Shown: piece after piece, positions 43,115 through 51,131 of the stretch | Numbering within the stretch: position 1 is the stretch's first letter | Layout: each line of letters starts with the position of its first letter | NCBI RefSeq assembly: GCF_007097385.1 | Contig: NZ_VJZS01000002.1 | Coordinates: 221,164 to 285,163, forward strand | Length of the DNA: 64,000 nucleotides | Direction of reading: 5' to 3' | Origin: Flavobacterium sp. ZT3R18 | GTDB taxonomy: Bacteria; Bacteroidota; Bacteroidia; Flavobacteriales; Flavobacteriaceae | Position numbers and translations under genes: made by a program | Notes under the pieces: model-generated | What the model was told of the DNA's origin: nothing | Databases searched by the model: none | Seen by the model: only the letters and a program-made list of their open reading frames with translations

Positions 43115-43873
43115 ATGAATAAATATCTGTTTTTTATAGGAGTAATTATGATATTATCAGGGAATTATAGTTGTAATGGCCCAAAAAACAATAAAGTAGC
43201 AAGTTCAACGAAAGAAATTTCAGAAGGCGAAAAGAAAGAACCTGAAAAAGTTACTGCTATAAGAGAAAGACACAAAAATATAACCTCATTTTTGCCTAAA
43301 GGCTACATCATATTTGATAAAATTTATGGAGATCTGAATAAAGACGGTATAGAAGATTGCATTCTAGTTATTAAAGGCACAGATAGAAACAACATCATTA
43401 ATGACGAATATCGTGGTGAGTTAGACCGTAATCGAAGAGGTATTATTGTTTTGTTTAGAATAAATGGAAATTATGAATTGGCAATCAAAAATTATGATTG
43501 TTTTTCGTCTGAAAATGAGGATGGTGGTGCTTATTATGCTCCAGAACTAGATATTGAAGTCAGCAAGGGGAATTTATACGTACGTTATTCTCACGGTAGA
43601 TATGGCTATTGGTGTTATACATTTAGATTTAAAAATGCAGATTTTGAACTTATAGGTTATGATGACAGCAGTACTACCGGCCCAATAGTTAATAGTGAAA
43701 CAAGCATTAATTATTTGACCAAAAAGAAGATATTTAAAGAAAACACTAACGAAAATATAGAAGAAGGAGGCGATGAAGTTTTTAAGGAAACCGTGGCAAG
43801 AATTAACGCAAGTAAACTAACCAAATTATCTGAAATTAAAGATTTTGACGAGCTTGATGTTTCAGAAGAATAA
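43115..43873 (+). CDS. Hypothetical lipoprotein with a Ca-loop-like motif
   Basis: The 252-residue protein has a lipoprotein signal (FFIGVIMILSGNYSC, Cys at 20) and a Lys/Glu-rich linker. GYIIFDKIYGDLNKDGIEDC has the D-x-N-x-D-G-x-x-D spacing of VCBS/FG-GAP calcium loops. The following GIIVLFRINGNYELAIKNYD and VRYSHGRYGYWCYTFRFKN are strand-rich. The protein may bind calcium and surface polymers; this is inference. It lies in the plus-strand envelope gene row. Confidence 0.75.
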   Translation: MNKYLFFIGVIMILSGNYSCNGPKNNKVASSTKEISEGEKKEPEKVTAIRERHKNITSFLPKGYIIFDKIYGDLNKDGIEDCILVIKGTDRNNIINDEYRGELDRNRRGIIVLFRINGNYELAIKNYDCFSSENEDGGAYYAPELDIEVSKGNLYVRYSHGRYGYWCYTFRFKNADFELIGYDDSSTTGPIVNSETSINYLTKKKIFKENTNENIEEGGDEVFKETVARINASKLTKLSEIKDFDELDVSEE

Positions 43874-44011
43874 TATGTTATGAAATAACTACCGCCTATA
43901 GCCACAGTTTGGCAAGATTGGGGATTCAGGCATCATTTAAAGATGGTTTTAAGCTTGAAAAGTTAGTGCTTAACCGAGGCTTATTGTTTATTCCAACCTT
44001 AAATTCGAAAC

Positions 44012-44182
44012 TATGAAATTGCCATGACAAAAGCTGTCGCAAAGACCAATGAAGATCTGGTGATACCATATTCCAACAAAAACAATATTATCTACATATG
44101 AAATCGCCATGACAGAAGCTGTCGCAAACACCAATGAAGATCTGGCGATACCATATTCCTTTAAAAACAAATATTATCTACA
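44012..44182 (+). repeat. Tandem duplication of an 85-bp unit upstream of the LprI-like gene
   Basis: Unit 1 (44012-44096) and unit 2 (44097-44182) are about 85 percent alike, both starting TATGAAAT(T/C)GCCATGACA. Each encodes a similar peptide (for example MTEAVANTNEDLAIPYS). The second unit runs directly into the ATG of the next gene, so this looks like a duplicated gene front. Confidence 0.75.
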
Positions 44183-44183
44183 T

Positions 44184-44603
44184 ATGAAAAAAACTTTTTT
44201 AATAATTTTCAGCTGTTTGTCATTTGCTGTTTTTTCACAAACAAAAAATAAAAAAGAACATTCAATTGATGTGCAGGAATCAAAGTGTCTTAAAAAAGAA
44301 AATATTTCAAATGCCGAAATGTGTAATTGTTCAATTAAAGCGTGCGAAGCTTGGGATAAAGAATTGAATAAATATTACAATCTTTTAAAAGCCAAACTTG
44401 CTAAAGAGAAATTTGAAATACTCAGAGAGTCTCAAAAACAATGGATTACTTATCGGGACAAAGAATTTTCATTTATTTCAAAGTTTTATTATGAAGTAAA
44501 GGAAGGAACAATGTGGTATTCTATTGCCGAAAATCAAAAAACTGAAATAGTAAAATCCAGAGCACTACAATTGATACAATACTACGAAATTCTCGATTAT
44601 TAA
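44184..44603 (+). CDS. LprI-like (DUF1311) secreted protein
   Basis: This 139-residue protein has a signal peptide (MKKTFLIIFSCLSFAVFSQ). The DUF1311/LprI signature is CNCSIKACEAWDKELNKYYN followed by LRESQKQWITYRDKEFSFI. LprI of mycobacteria inhibits lysozyme, and a similar envelope role is possible. The frame is open from 44109, but the signal peptide start at 44184 fits the family. The upstream 85-bp unit is tandemly duplicated. Confidence 0.82.
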   Translation: MKKTFLIIFSCLSFAVFSQTKNKKEHSIDVQESKCLKKENISNAEMCNCSIKACEAWDKELNKYYNLLKAKLAKEKFEILRESQKQWITYRDKEFSFISKFYYEVKEGTMWYSIAENQKTEIVKSRALQLIQYYEILDY

Positions 44604-45291
44604 ACCTGTATATAGATGTTTGATAAGATTGGGCTTATGGCGTCTTCTAAACTAGAAAAACACATTTGATCGGGGAGTCCCTGCATTTTCTTTGGTCTTT
44701 AAAATAAGAAAATCCTTTCCTTGTGATTATTTATCTATATTTGCTGAACAAAATTGTAAATATTTTCTTCTGACTGATATTTTGAAAAATCGGGAATAAA
44801 GCCTTTTTTTGTACAAAAAAAAAAAATTGAATGTTGAAATTGAAAACAGAAAAAAATTACAATTAATGCCAAAAGTAAAATCAACAACTTTAATGCTCAC
44901 TGTTTATTATACAGAAAGGACAAAAGACCAATTATAATTTATTTTGTTGCAGAGCAACAATGACAAGGATGGAATCGAAGGATATTTAAAATAAGTGTCA
45001 ATGCCCGCTCGTAATAACAGTACGGATTTGTTAAATCCTAATATCAGAGGGATAATCTGCATAATGAATATGAAAACTTAAAACGAATAAATATTTAAAG
45101 GGATGTCAGGTATTAATTAGAATATTATTATGAAAATAAAATCAATGCAAAATGGAAACTAAATTTTTACTGCCCTTTTTAATATTTGCATTGGTAAAAA
45201 ATACCAATGCCAAAATATTGATGTCCAAATTTTGTCAGCTATAGAAAAAGTTTATATAAACACTTAATATCATTTTTATCCTCTAACCATC
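44604..45291. other. Gene-poor region with relics
   Basis: About 690 bp of AT-rich sequence with a long A-run at 44816-44827 and a short coding-like scrap (NDKDGIEGYLK, about 44957-44990). One frameshifted leader lies at 45152-45267. No complete gene is seen. Confidence 0.5.
45152..45267 (+). pseudogene. Frameshifted secreted-protein leader
   Basis: The frame METKFLLPFLIFALVKNTNA is a signal peptide. After one missing base the reading continues as QNIDVQILSAIEKVYINT and stops at 45267. It is a decayed gene front. Confidence 0.5.
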
Positions 45292-46551
45292 ATGAACAAA
45301 TCATTATTAAAAATAATAATTATAATTCTTTCCATATCTGTATTTTCTTGCAATAAAAAAGACATTCCAAAAAAAGACATTCCCAAAAAATCTACATTAT
45401 TTCTCACAACAAATAACGGAAACCTTTATAGCATAGATTTATTAACAGGAAAGTGCAATTGGCAAAACATAAAAAATATAGAAGATACAAGAAGTGATTC
45501 ATACTTTAAAATTAATAACAACACAATAATAAAATCGTATGAAAATGGACAAATAATTATATTTAATAAACAGACAGGTGATATCATAAAACAATATCAA
45601 GAGAATGAGCCTATGAATGAGAATTCATCACTTTTTATGTTTGCTCAATACCCCCTTGTATATGAGAATGCTTTTATCTTTTGTAATTTAAATGGAAAAG
45701 TAAAGTCCGTTAATTTAAATACAATGCAACCAAACTGGGTATATGATGGTATAAAAACCAATGTATTTGTTTCACCTGCTATTATTAAAGATAGAATAAT
45801 TGTCAACGCCGGCTACAATCTCTGTGCCATAAATGCAAAAAATGGAGAATGGATTACAAGGTTAGAGTTTGTGCAGCCACTACCACAGGAGCCAGTTGTA
45901 AGTGATGGTGAAATTTTTGTTGTGGATGAAAAAGGGAATGCATTTTGTTTTGATGAAGAATTAAACATTAAGTGGCAATTCGAAGTAAACAAATATATAA
46001 GCGACACGGAATATGATGAGTATGCTAAAGTTAATAAGACAATAGATGCTAATATTCAAATACTAGCGAACCTTACAGCGGGAAAAAAATTGATTGTTTC
46101 GGGAGATGCGAAACATATTATTGGTATTGATAAAAAAAATGGAGAAATGAAATGGTTAACAACTATACCAACTCTTGATTTGAATTCACCAGATGATGTG
46201 GCTGAGGTAAAAAAGAATATAAAAAACATTGAGGATTTCGATAGTATAATGAATGAAAATGTTCACGTGTTAAAATCATTGCAAATACTAGATGAGGAAG
46301 TTGTCGCAAACTCCTCTTCATGCATAGTGGTATATAATTCAAATGATGGAACTATAAAGAGGAAAAAGTTTTTTTTTACCAACGAAATCATTGGAGGAAT
46401 AAAAGTTACCAATGATTTTTATTATTATTTGCGTAAGGATGGAGTTTTATATAAACTCGACAAAACACTAAAAAATGAAACTGTTGTTTATAAAGGAATT
46501 AACTATAAGCCCGAGGATGAATATACAAACCCATATATGCAGATTGAATAA
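45292..46551 (+). CDS. PQQ-like beta-propeller lipoprotein
   Basis: This 419-residue lipoprotein begins LLKIIIIILSISVFSCNKK with Cys at 20. The mature part has repeated propeller strands of the PQQ-binding type: NLYSIDLLTGKCNWQNIKN, GKVKSVNLNTMQPNWVYDGI, LCAINAKNGEWITRLEFV and HIIGIDKKNGEMKWLTTIP. The repeated D-x-x-T/N-G-x-x-x-W pattern is clear. No catalytic residues are visible, so it is probably a structural or binding protein in the envelope. A BamB-like role is possible but not supported by context. Confidence 0.82.
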   Translation: MNKSLLKIIIIILSISVFSCNKKDIPKKDIPKKSTLFLTTNNGNLYSIDLLTGKCNWQNIKNIEDTRSDSYFKINNNTIIKSYENGQIIIFNKQTGDIIKQYQENEPMNENSSLFMFAQYPLVYENAFIFCNLNGKVKSVNLNTMQPNWVYDGIKTNVFVSPAIIKDRIIVNAGYNLCAINAKNGEWITRLEFVQPLPQEPVVSDGEIFVVDEKGNAFCFDEELNIKWQFEVNKYISDTEYDEYAKVNKTIDANIQILANLTAGKKLIVSGDAKHIIGIDKKNGEMKWLTTIPTLDLNSPDDVAEVKKNIKNIEDFDSIMNENVHVLKSLQILDEEVVANSSSCIVVYNSNDGTIKRKKFFFTNEIIGGIKVTNDFYYYLRKDGVLYKLDKTLKNETVVYKGINYKPEDEYTNPYMQIE

Positions 46552-46713
46552 ATGACTTATCTACTTTGGTATTAGTTTACAGGCTTGTGCCATAAAAAAC
46601 AAAGGTGAATATGGAGAATTTGACTGATACAATTTACACGTAATGGGAAACAAATACTGTGCTAGAGCATTTACTAGAAAGCAATCAGAATTGATTAACA
46701 ATAAACACATTAA

Positions 46714-48093
46714 ATGAAACAATTATTAAGCTTTATGTTTATCCTGATAATTACTTTTTCAGGATTTTCACAAAAAGCAAAAACCCAAAAATACAAAAGA
46801 ACAATAAAAAAAGTCGAACAAGAAACTATTAAGGGAACTACAGATGACGAAGATGTATATATTGTTCAACCAGTGAATCAAGTTGAGATTGATACCATAT
46901 ATATACCGGCAGGAAAACCCTGCTTAATTATAATTGATGCTAGCCAATCTGCTTCAGATGAAAGTTATTGTTTTAATGAAGAGAAAGAAATAATCCAAAA
47001 CTTTGGAAAAGATGCCATGCGAATAGTAAAATTAAATAGATTAAGTTATATCATTTTTGGAAATAAGCAAACATTAGATGTGAGTGGTTCTGGAAATTCC
47101 TATCAGGGATTTGTTTATTGGAGTGGAAATCTAAAACACAAAGTGCAATCTAAGGAGACAGCTTATTATGCTACTGAATTTGTAGCGAAACAAATGGGTG
47201 TAGATAAAGAATCATCTTACGTTGTAAATACTCCTAAATATAAAAAGGAAATTGCTTCTTTGATTAAGGCAGATAACATTACTGAAAAGTCAAAAGAAAT
47301 AATGTATGCCTTTCTAAATGATTTAATAGTGCCTATGCCATACAGTGAAGATAAAGATTCATCTCTATCCAAACAATGTATTAAAAATTTGAAAAGTGTT
47401 GAAAATTTGAAAAGTATTGAAGTTTATTTCATAGAAAAAAGTGGAAAAAAAATATTTTTAAAAAATACTGTTTTCAACAAAAACCAACAACCCATTTTAA
47501 GTAAAAATTACGATAGTGAAGGGATTGAACGGGAAGGTACTAATTATATTTATAAAAACGGAATTCTTATAAAAACTATAAATGGAGATTTATGTAGAGA
47601 TGTTAATTATGATGATAATAAAATGATTTTTTTCAGAAATCTAGAAAATGCTACTGAAGTAATAATATTTTGGCTTGAAAACAATTCACTTCTTAAAAAG
47701 CAATATCTTTTAAGAACAGAAGATACTTATCCCTTTTTAAATCTTTTCGGAGAAGAAAAAATTGAAAACAATTGTATTACCAAATATCTTAACAATAGTA
47801 TTTGGTCTACAGAATGCAGTAGTAATAAAGACATCTTTCCTTTTGTAACCAAAAACACCTCTTTTCAAAATGGTGAAGTGATGGATTACAGAAAAACTAA
47901 ATTGGTAAAAAAAGGAGATAAGTTATTTGAAAAATATTACTCTACTACAGAACAAGAAAATGTAAAAGACGATTTTAAATTGTTTAGTGTTTTTCATTTG
48001 AATGATCAGAATTTATTAAGTTCCTATGAATTAATAGAAAACAAAGAAAATTCTAATGTTAAGATCGAATATACTTATTTTCCTAAAATTTAA
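46714..48093 (+). CDS. Hypothetical secreted protein
   Basis: The 459-residue protein has a signal peptide (LLSFMFILIITFSGFSQK) and a Lys-rich start. A segment GKPCLIIIDASQSASDESYC is von-Willebrand-like only by chance resemblance, and no MIDAS motif follows. The C-terminal half has repeated tyrosine/lysine-rich segments (NYDSEGIEREGTNYIYKNGI, LIKTINGDLCRDVNYDD) like MORN or YD-type antiparallel strands. No function is recognised. Confidence 0.7.
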   Translation: MKQLLSFMFILIITFSGFSQKAKTQKYKRTIKKVEQETIKGTTDDEDVYIVQPVNQVEIDTIYIPAGKPCLIIIDASQSASDESYCFNEEKEIIQNFGKDAMRIVKLNRLSYIIFGNKQTLDVSGSGNSYQGFVYWSGNLKHKVQSKETAYYATEFVAKQMGVDKESSYVVNTPKYKKEIASLIKADNITEKSKEIMYAFLNDLIVPMPYSEDKDSSLSKQCIKNLKSVENLKSIEVYFIEKSGKKIFLKNTVFNKNQQPILSKNYDSEGIEREGTNYIYKNGILIKTINGDLCRDVNYDDNKMIFFRNLENATEVIIFWLENNSLLKKQYLLRTEDTYPFLNLFGEEKIENNCITKYLNNSIWSTECSSNKDIFPFVTKNTSFQNGEVMDYRKTKLVKKGDKLFEKYYSTTEQENVKDDFKLFSVFHLNDQNLLSSYELIENKENSNVKIEYTYFPKI

Positions 48094-48269
48094 TGATTTT
48101 CGATTATATGTCTTGAATTTGCCTGTTGACATTCATAACTAACCGCATCATTTTATATTATTTTCAATGTTTTTGGCAAATGTTCTATAATCCCAGTAAT
48201 ATTTTCTTTTACCTCGTTCCAAAACGTCAGAATAAGCTTTATGAAATGTCATATAAAACTATATTTAAA

Positions 48270-48488
48270 ATGAAAAAGTATTTTTACGTTTTTGGATTTT
48301 TGCTAATCATTTTCGGTTGTTTAGGTGGAATTGTTTTAGATTCTCTAATTTTCCTTATGGCACTAATTGGAATCATTTTAGTTCTCATGTCAAGCCAAAA
48401 ACTGTGGATAAAACTGCTGACTGCAATTCTTATCCCTCCAATAATTATAATTATTTTTTTTCTCCAATTCATAAAAAATCTATGTTAA
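48270..48488 (+). CDS. Small hydrophobic protein
   Basis: The 72-residue protein has two membrane segments (YFYVFGFLLIIFGCLGG, LTAILIPPIIIIIFFLQF). The ATG at 48270 (MKKYFYVF) is chosen over an upstream one at 48246. The stop codon overlaps the start of the next small gene, so the two are probably translated together. No family is recognised. Confidence 0.5.
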   Translation: MKKYFYVFGFLLIIFGCLGGIVLDSLIFLMALIGIILVLMSSQKLWIKLLTAILIPPIIIIIFFLQFIKNLC

Positions 48489-48688
48489 TGTTTTTTCCAA
48501 TCTTATCAATTCCTCTTTTCGTGCTTGTATGGTATGGAATTGACAATTTAATAAAGAGAATTTTTAAATCGAAATACGACAAAAAGTATTCAGTCATAAC
48601 TTTTGCTTTAGCCGTGCCAATTTTGTTTTTGCTTTTTGTTTTGATTTTATTGGCTCTTGCATTTGCTTCAGGAGCAGAATTTCCTTAA
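48482..48688 (+). CDS. Small membrane protein overlapping the previous gene
   Basis: The 68-residue frame begins MLMFFPILSIPLFVLVWYGI and has a second membrane helix, ITFALAVPILFLLFVLILLA. The ATG overlaps the end of the upstream frame by 7 bases. Length and composition fit a small inner-membrane protein; function unknown. Confidence 0.5.
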   Translation: MLMFFPILSIPLFVLVWYGIDNLIKRIFKSKYDKKYSVITFALAVPILFLLFVLILLALAFASGAEFP

Positions 48689-48820
48689 TATTTAAAACAA
48701 TGAAAAACTATTTATGATTTATCACATGATTACAGACTTTTGAAATGTTATAATAATATGACATTCAAAAAAAAGACAATCCAAACAATTTTTAGATACC
48801 ATAAATTAGACCTTAAGTAT

Positions 48821-50128
48821 ATGACACAACAGAACAAAATACAATGGCGTAACGGGTTTCTTTGGTTGCTAGTATTAGCACCCTTATTTTTTATTTTGTA
48901 TGGTTGGGCAAATGGCTATGCTGCTTTATTGCCCAAAGAAAGTGTTGGTGAAATTGTATATAATTGGGAAAAATACATCCCCTTTTTGCCATCAACAATA
49001 CTGCCTTATTGGAGCATCGATTTGCTGTATGGACTGTCTTTGTTTTTGCCAATGACAAAGTTTGCTCAACGACAGCATGCTTTGCGACTGTTGGTGGCTA
49101 CTCCTGTTGCAGTATTGTTTTTTTGCTCATTTCCGTTAACTTTTTCTACTCCAAAACCTGAATGTTTTGGGATTTGGAAATCGTTATTTGATGCTTTAAT
49201 GGGATTTGACAAGCCGTTTAATCAATCGCCCTCATTACATATTATTTTGTTGGTTATTTTATGGAGAATCTATTTGCCTCATTTTAATAAAACTGGAAAA
49301 GTACTATGGAATGTTTGGTGTTTTCTAATTGGCATTTCGGTTTTGACTACCTTTCAGCATCATTTTATTGACATACCCGCAGGATTTTTGACAGGTTTAA
49401 TAATTTGTTATTTGTTTCCTTTGTCAAAAGTTCATTGCTGGAAATGGGGAAAAATAAAATCAAAGCGATTGGCTTTGATATATTCAACTGCTGGGGTTTT
49501 GTTTTTTATTTTGGCATTTCTGTTTCCTATTGCTATTGCACTTATTTTTATTTGGATTGGTGTTTCTCTTCTTGTTATAGGACTTGGATATTTTGGTTTG
49601 GGAGCTGTTATTTTTCAAAAAAAAGAAAACGGTTCTTTTACTTTTGCAGCCAATATTTTGTTTTTTCCATACCGTTGGATGTCTCGATTGGTTAGAAATG
49701 TGTTTTTCAAGTCCTATCAATCTCCTCAAAAAATAACTAACAAATTGTATTTAGGAGCTTTTTGGATGACAAAAGTACATAATTATCATGCCGTTTTTGA
49801 TGTATGTTCAGAGTATAAAAAATTGAGTCACAATACTCAAAATTACATAAGTTACCCACTTATTGATTTGGCAACACCTACAATTGATGAACTGCATTTA
49901 GGAGTAAAAAAATTGGATGAATTAATGCAAAATAATAAGACTGTTTTTATTCATTGTGCATTAGGAATGTCGCGTAGCGCAACACTGGTTTTTGCTTGGT
50001 TGTTATATACCCATAAGGTAAAGTCAGTAGAAGAGGGTTTTGCTTTTTTTGAGGATAATAATTATCAATTTAATTTGTCGGGTAATCATAAAGAATTACT
50101 GGAAATCTATTGTAAAAACAGGAACTAA
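48821..50128 (+). CDS. ynbD: YnbD-like PAP2 / dual-specificity phosphatase fusion
   Basis: The 435-residue protein has an inner-membrane PAP2-type half: PYWSIDLLYGLSLFLP, NQSPSLHIILLVILWR and FQHHFIDIPAGFLTGL give the PSxH and HxxxD-like motifs. The C-terminal dual-specificity phosphatase domain has the P-loop HCALGMSRS (residues 378-386, catalytic Cys 379). The same fusion and length is E. coli YnbD. I chose the ATG at 48821 (MTQQNKIQWR); an upstream ATG at 48740 would add 27 unlikely residues. Its proposed partners (YnbA, B, C-like) are about 21 kb upstream, separated by the accessory island. The next gene overlaps its stop by one base. Confidence 0.88.
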   Translation: MTQQNKIQWRNGFLWLLVLAPLFFILYGWANGYAALLPKESVGEIVYNWEKYIPFLPSTILPYWSIDLLYGLSLFLPMTKFAQRQHALRLLVATPVAVLFFCSFPLTFSTPKPECFGIWKSLFDALMGFDKPFNQSPSLHIILLVILWRIYLPHFNKTGKVLWNVWCFLIGISVLTTFQHHFIDIPAGFLTGLIICYLFPLSKVHCWKWGKIKSKRLALIYSTAGVLFFILAFLFPIAIALIFIWIGVSLLVIGLGYFGLGAVIFQKKENGSFTFAANILFFPYRWMSRLVRNVFFKSYQSPQKITNKLYLGAFWMTKVHNYHAVFDVCSEYKKLSHNTQNYISYPLIDLATPTIDELHLGVKKLDELMQNNKTVFIHCALGMSRSATLVFAWLLYTHKVKSVEEGFAFFEDNNYQFNLSGNHKELLEIYCKNRN

Positions 50129-50544
50129 TGTCAGAACAAGATTGTAAAGAATGTCAAGTAGCGGCTGTTGCTTTAAAAGGAGTTAGTCTTCTCGGGGTTG
50201 TATTATTCATTACAATTCCCACTACTTTTATGATGCTTCAAAATCACACTTTGAGTACATTTGAAAAAGGATTTTTCATGTTTTTTTTATTGACTGGTTT
50301 GCTTTTTGGGTTTAGATCTTGGCATTTGTATTTTGACAGTCGATTGTTGAAAAGTCTTGGGAACAAAAAACTGTCGCTTTCTGATGTCGATCAAATTGTT
50401 ATACGTTTATTCCGTAAAAACATACAGGGTAAAACAATACAAGTCCGAATTAAATCCTGCTATAAACTGGTAAAAGGGTTTCTTGTTTTATTGGTTTTGC
50501 ATTTATTATGCTATAGTGGAGTGATTGTATTGTTTTTATTTTAG
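50128..50544 (+). CDS. Hypothetical membrane protein coupled to YnbD-like gene
   Basis: The 138-residue protein starts MSEQDCKECQVAAVALKGVS and has three hydrophobic segments. It overlaps the YnbD-like gene by one base (TAATG), so it should be cotranslated. A CxxC motif lies at residues 6-9 (CKEC). I do not recognise the family. Its coupling suggests a role in the same lipid process. Confidence 0.7.
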   Translation: MSEQDCKECQVAAVALKGVSLLGVVLFITIPTTFMMLQNHTLSTFEKGFFMFFLLTGLLFGFRSWHLYFDSRLLKSLGNKKLSLSDVDQIVIRLFRKNIQGKTIQVRIKSCYKLVKGFLVLLVLHLLCYSGVIVLFLF

Positions 50545-50567
50545 AATATATAATGAATTAAGGGGAA

Positions 50568-51131
50568 CTAAAACTCATAAACCCCACTTGGCGTAATACA
50601 ATAATCCAGCATCACATCACCCTCAAAAACATCCGAAATTAATTCTTCGGGTTCAAAGAAAGAAAGACCAATTTTGATGGTTTCGGGTTTGCATTCGGAT
50701 AAGAATTTGTCATAAAAACCTTTGCCATAACCCACCCGATGCCCTTTTTTGTCGAAAGCCAAAAGCGGTACAAAAACAACATCAATTTTTGTTGCAGGTA
50801 CTTCCAGACCATCAACAGGTTCAGGAATATTGTATTCATTTTTTTGTATTCGAGTATTATCCGTCAAAAGAAAATGGGTCATATCCCTAGTTTTGAAATC
50901 GCTTTTTGAAACCACAATTTCTTTATCTTTTCCAGATAAAACGTGTAATATAAATTCGGTATCGACTTCTTTGTGTTCTGTAATGGGCAAGAAGATATGG
51001 AAATAGGTTTTCTCCCAAATAGGTAGCTTTAGGATTTTATTGGCAATAGCCAAACTCTTTTCTTCGATTTCTATCTCGGTGAGTTGGGAACGCAATGCTT
51101 TATATTTCGTTCGTACTATTTTTTTCAACAT
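50568..51131 (-). CDS. 5-formyltetrahydrofolate cyclo-ligase
   Basis: This 187-residue enzyme converts 5-formyl-THF to 5,10-methenyl-THF using ATP. The conserved GYGKGFYDKFL loop (residues 135-145) and the ATP-binding N-terminal KTKYKALRSQL-like basic segment (KIVRTKYKALRSQLTEIEIE) are present. DVVFVPLLAFDKKGHRVGYG carries the substrate-binding part. The start codon lies 32 bp inside the end of the decarboxylase gene upstream, so the pair is probably one transcript. Confidence 0.93.
   Translation of the reverse strand: MLKKIVRTKYKALRSQLTEIEIEEKSLAIANKILKLPIWEKTYFHIFLPITEHKEVDTEFILHVLSGKDKEIVVSKSDFKTRDMTHFLLTDNTRIQKNEYNIPEPVDGLEVPATKIDVVFVPLLAFDKKGHRVGYGKGFYDKFLSECKPETIKIGLSFFEPEELISDVFEGDVMLDYCITPSGVYEF

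Noticed and set aside
46930..46960. von Willebrand A-type MIDAS motif in the secreted protein at 46714
   Set aside because: IIIDASQSASD only resembles the D-x-S-x-S start; the other MIDAS residues and fold order are not seen.
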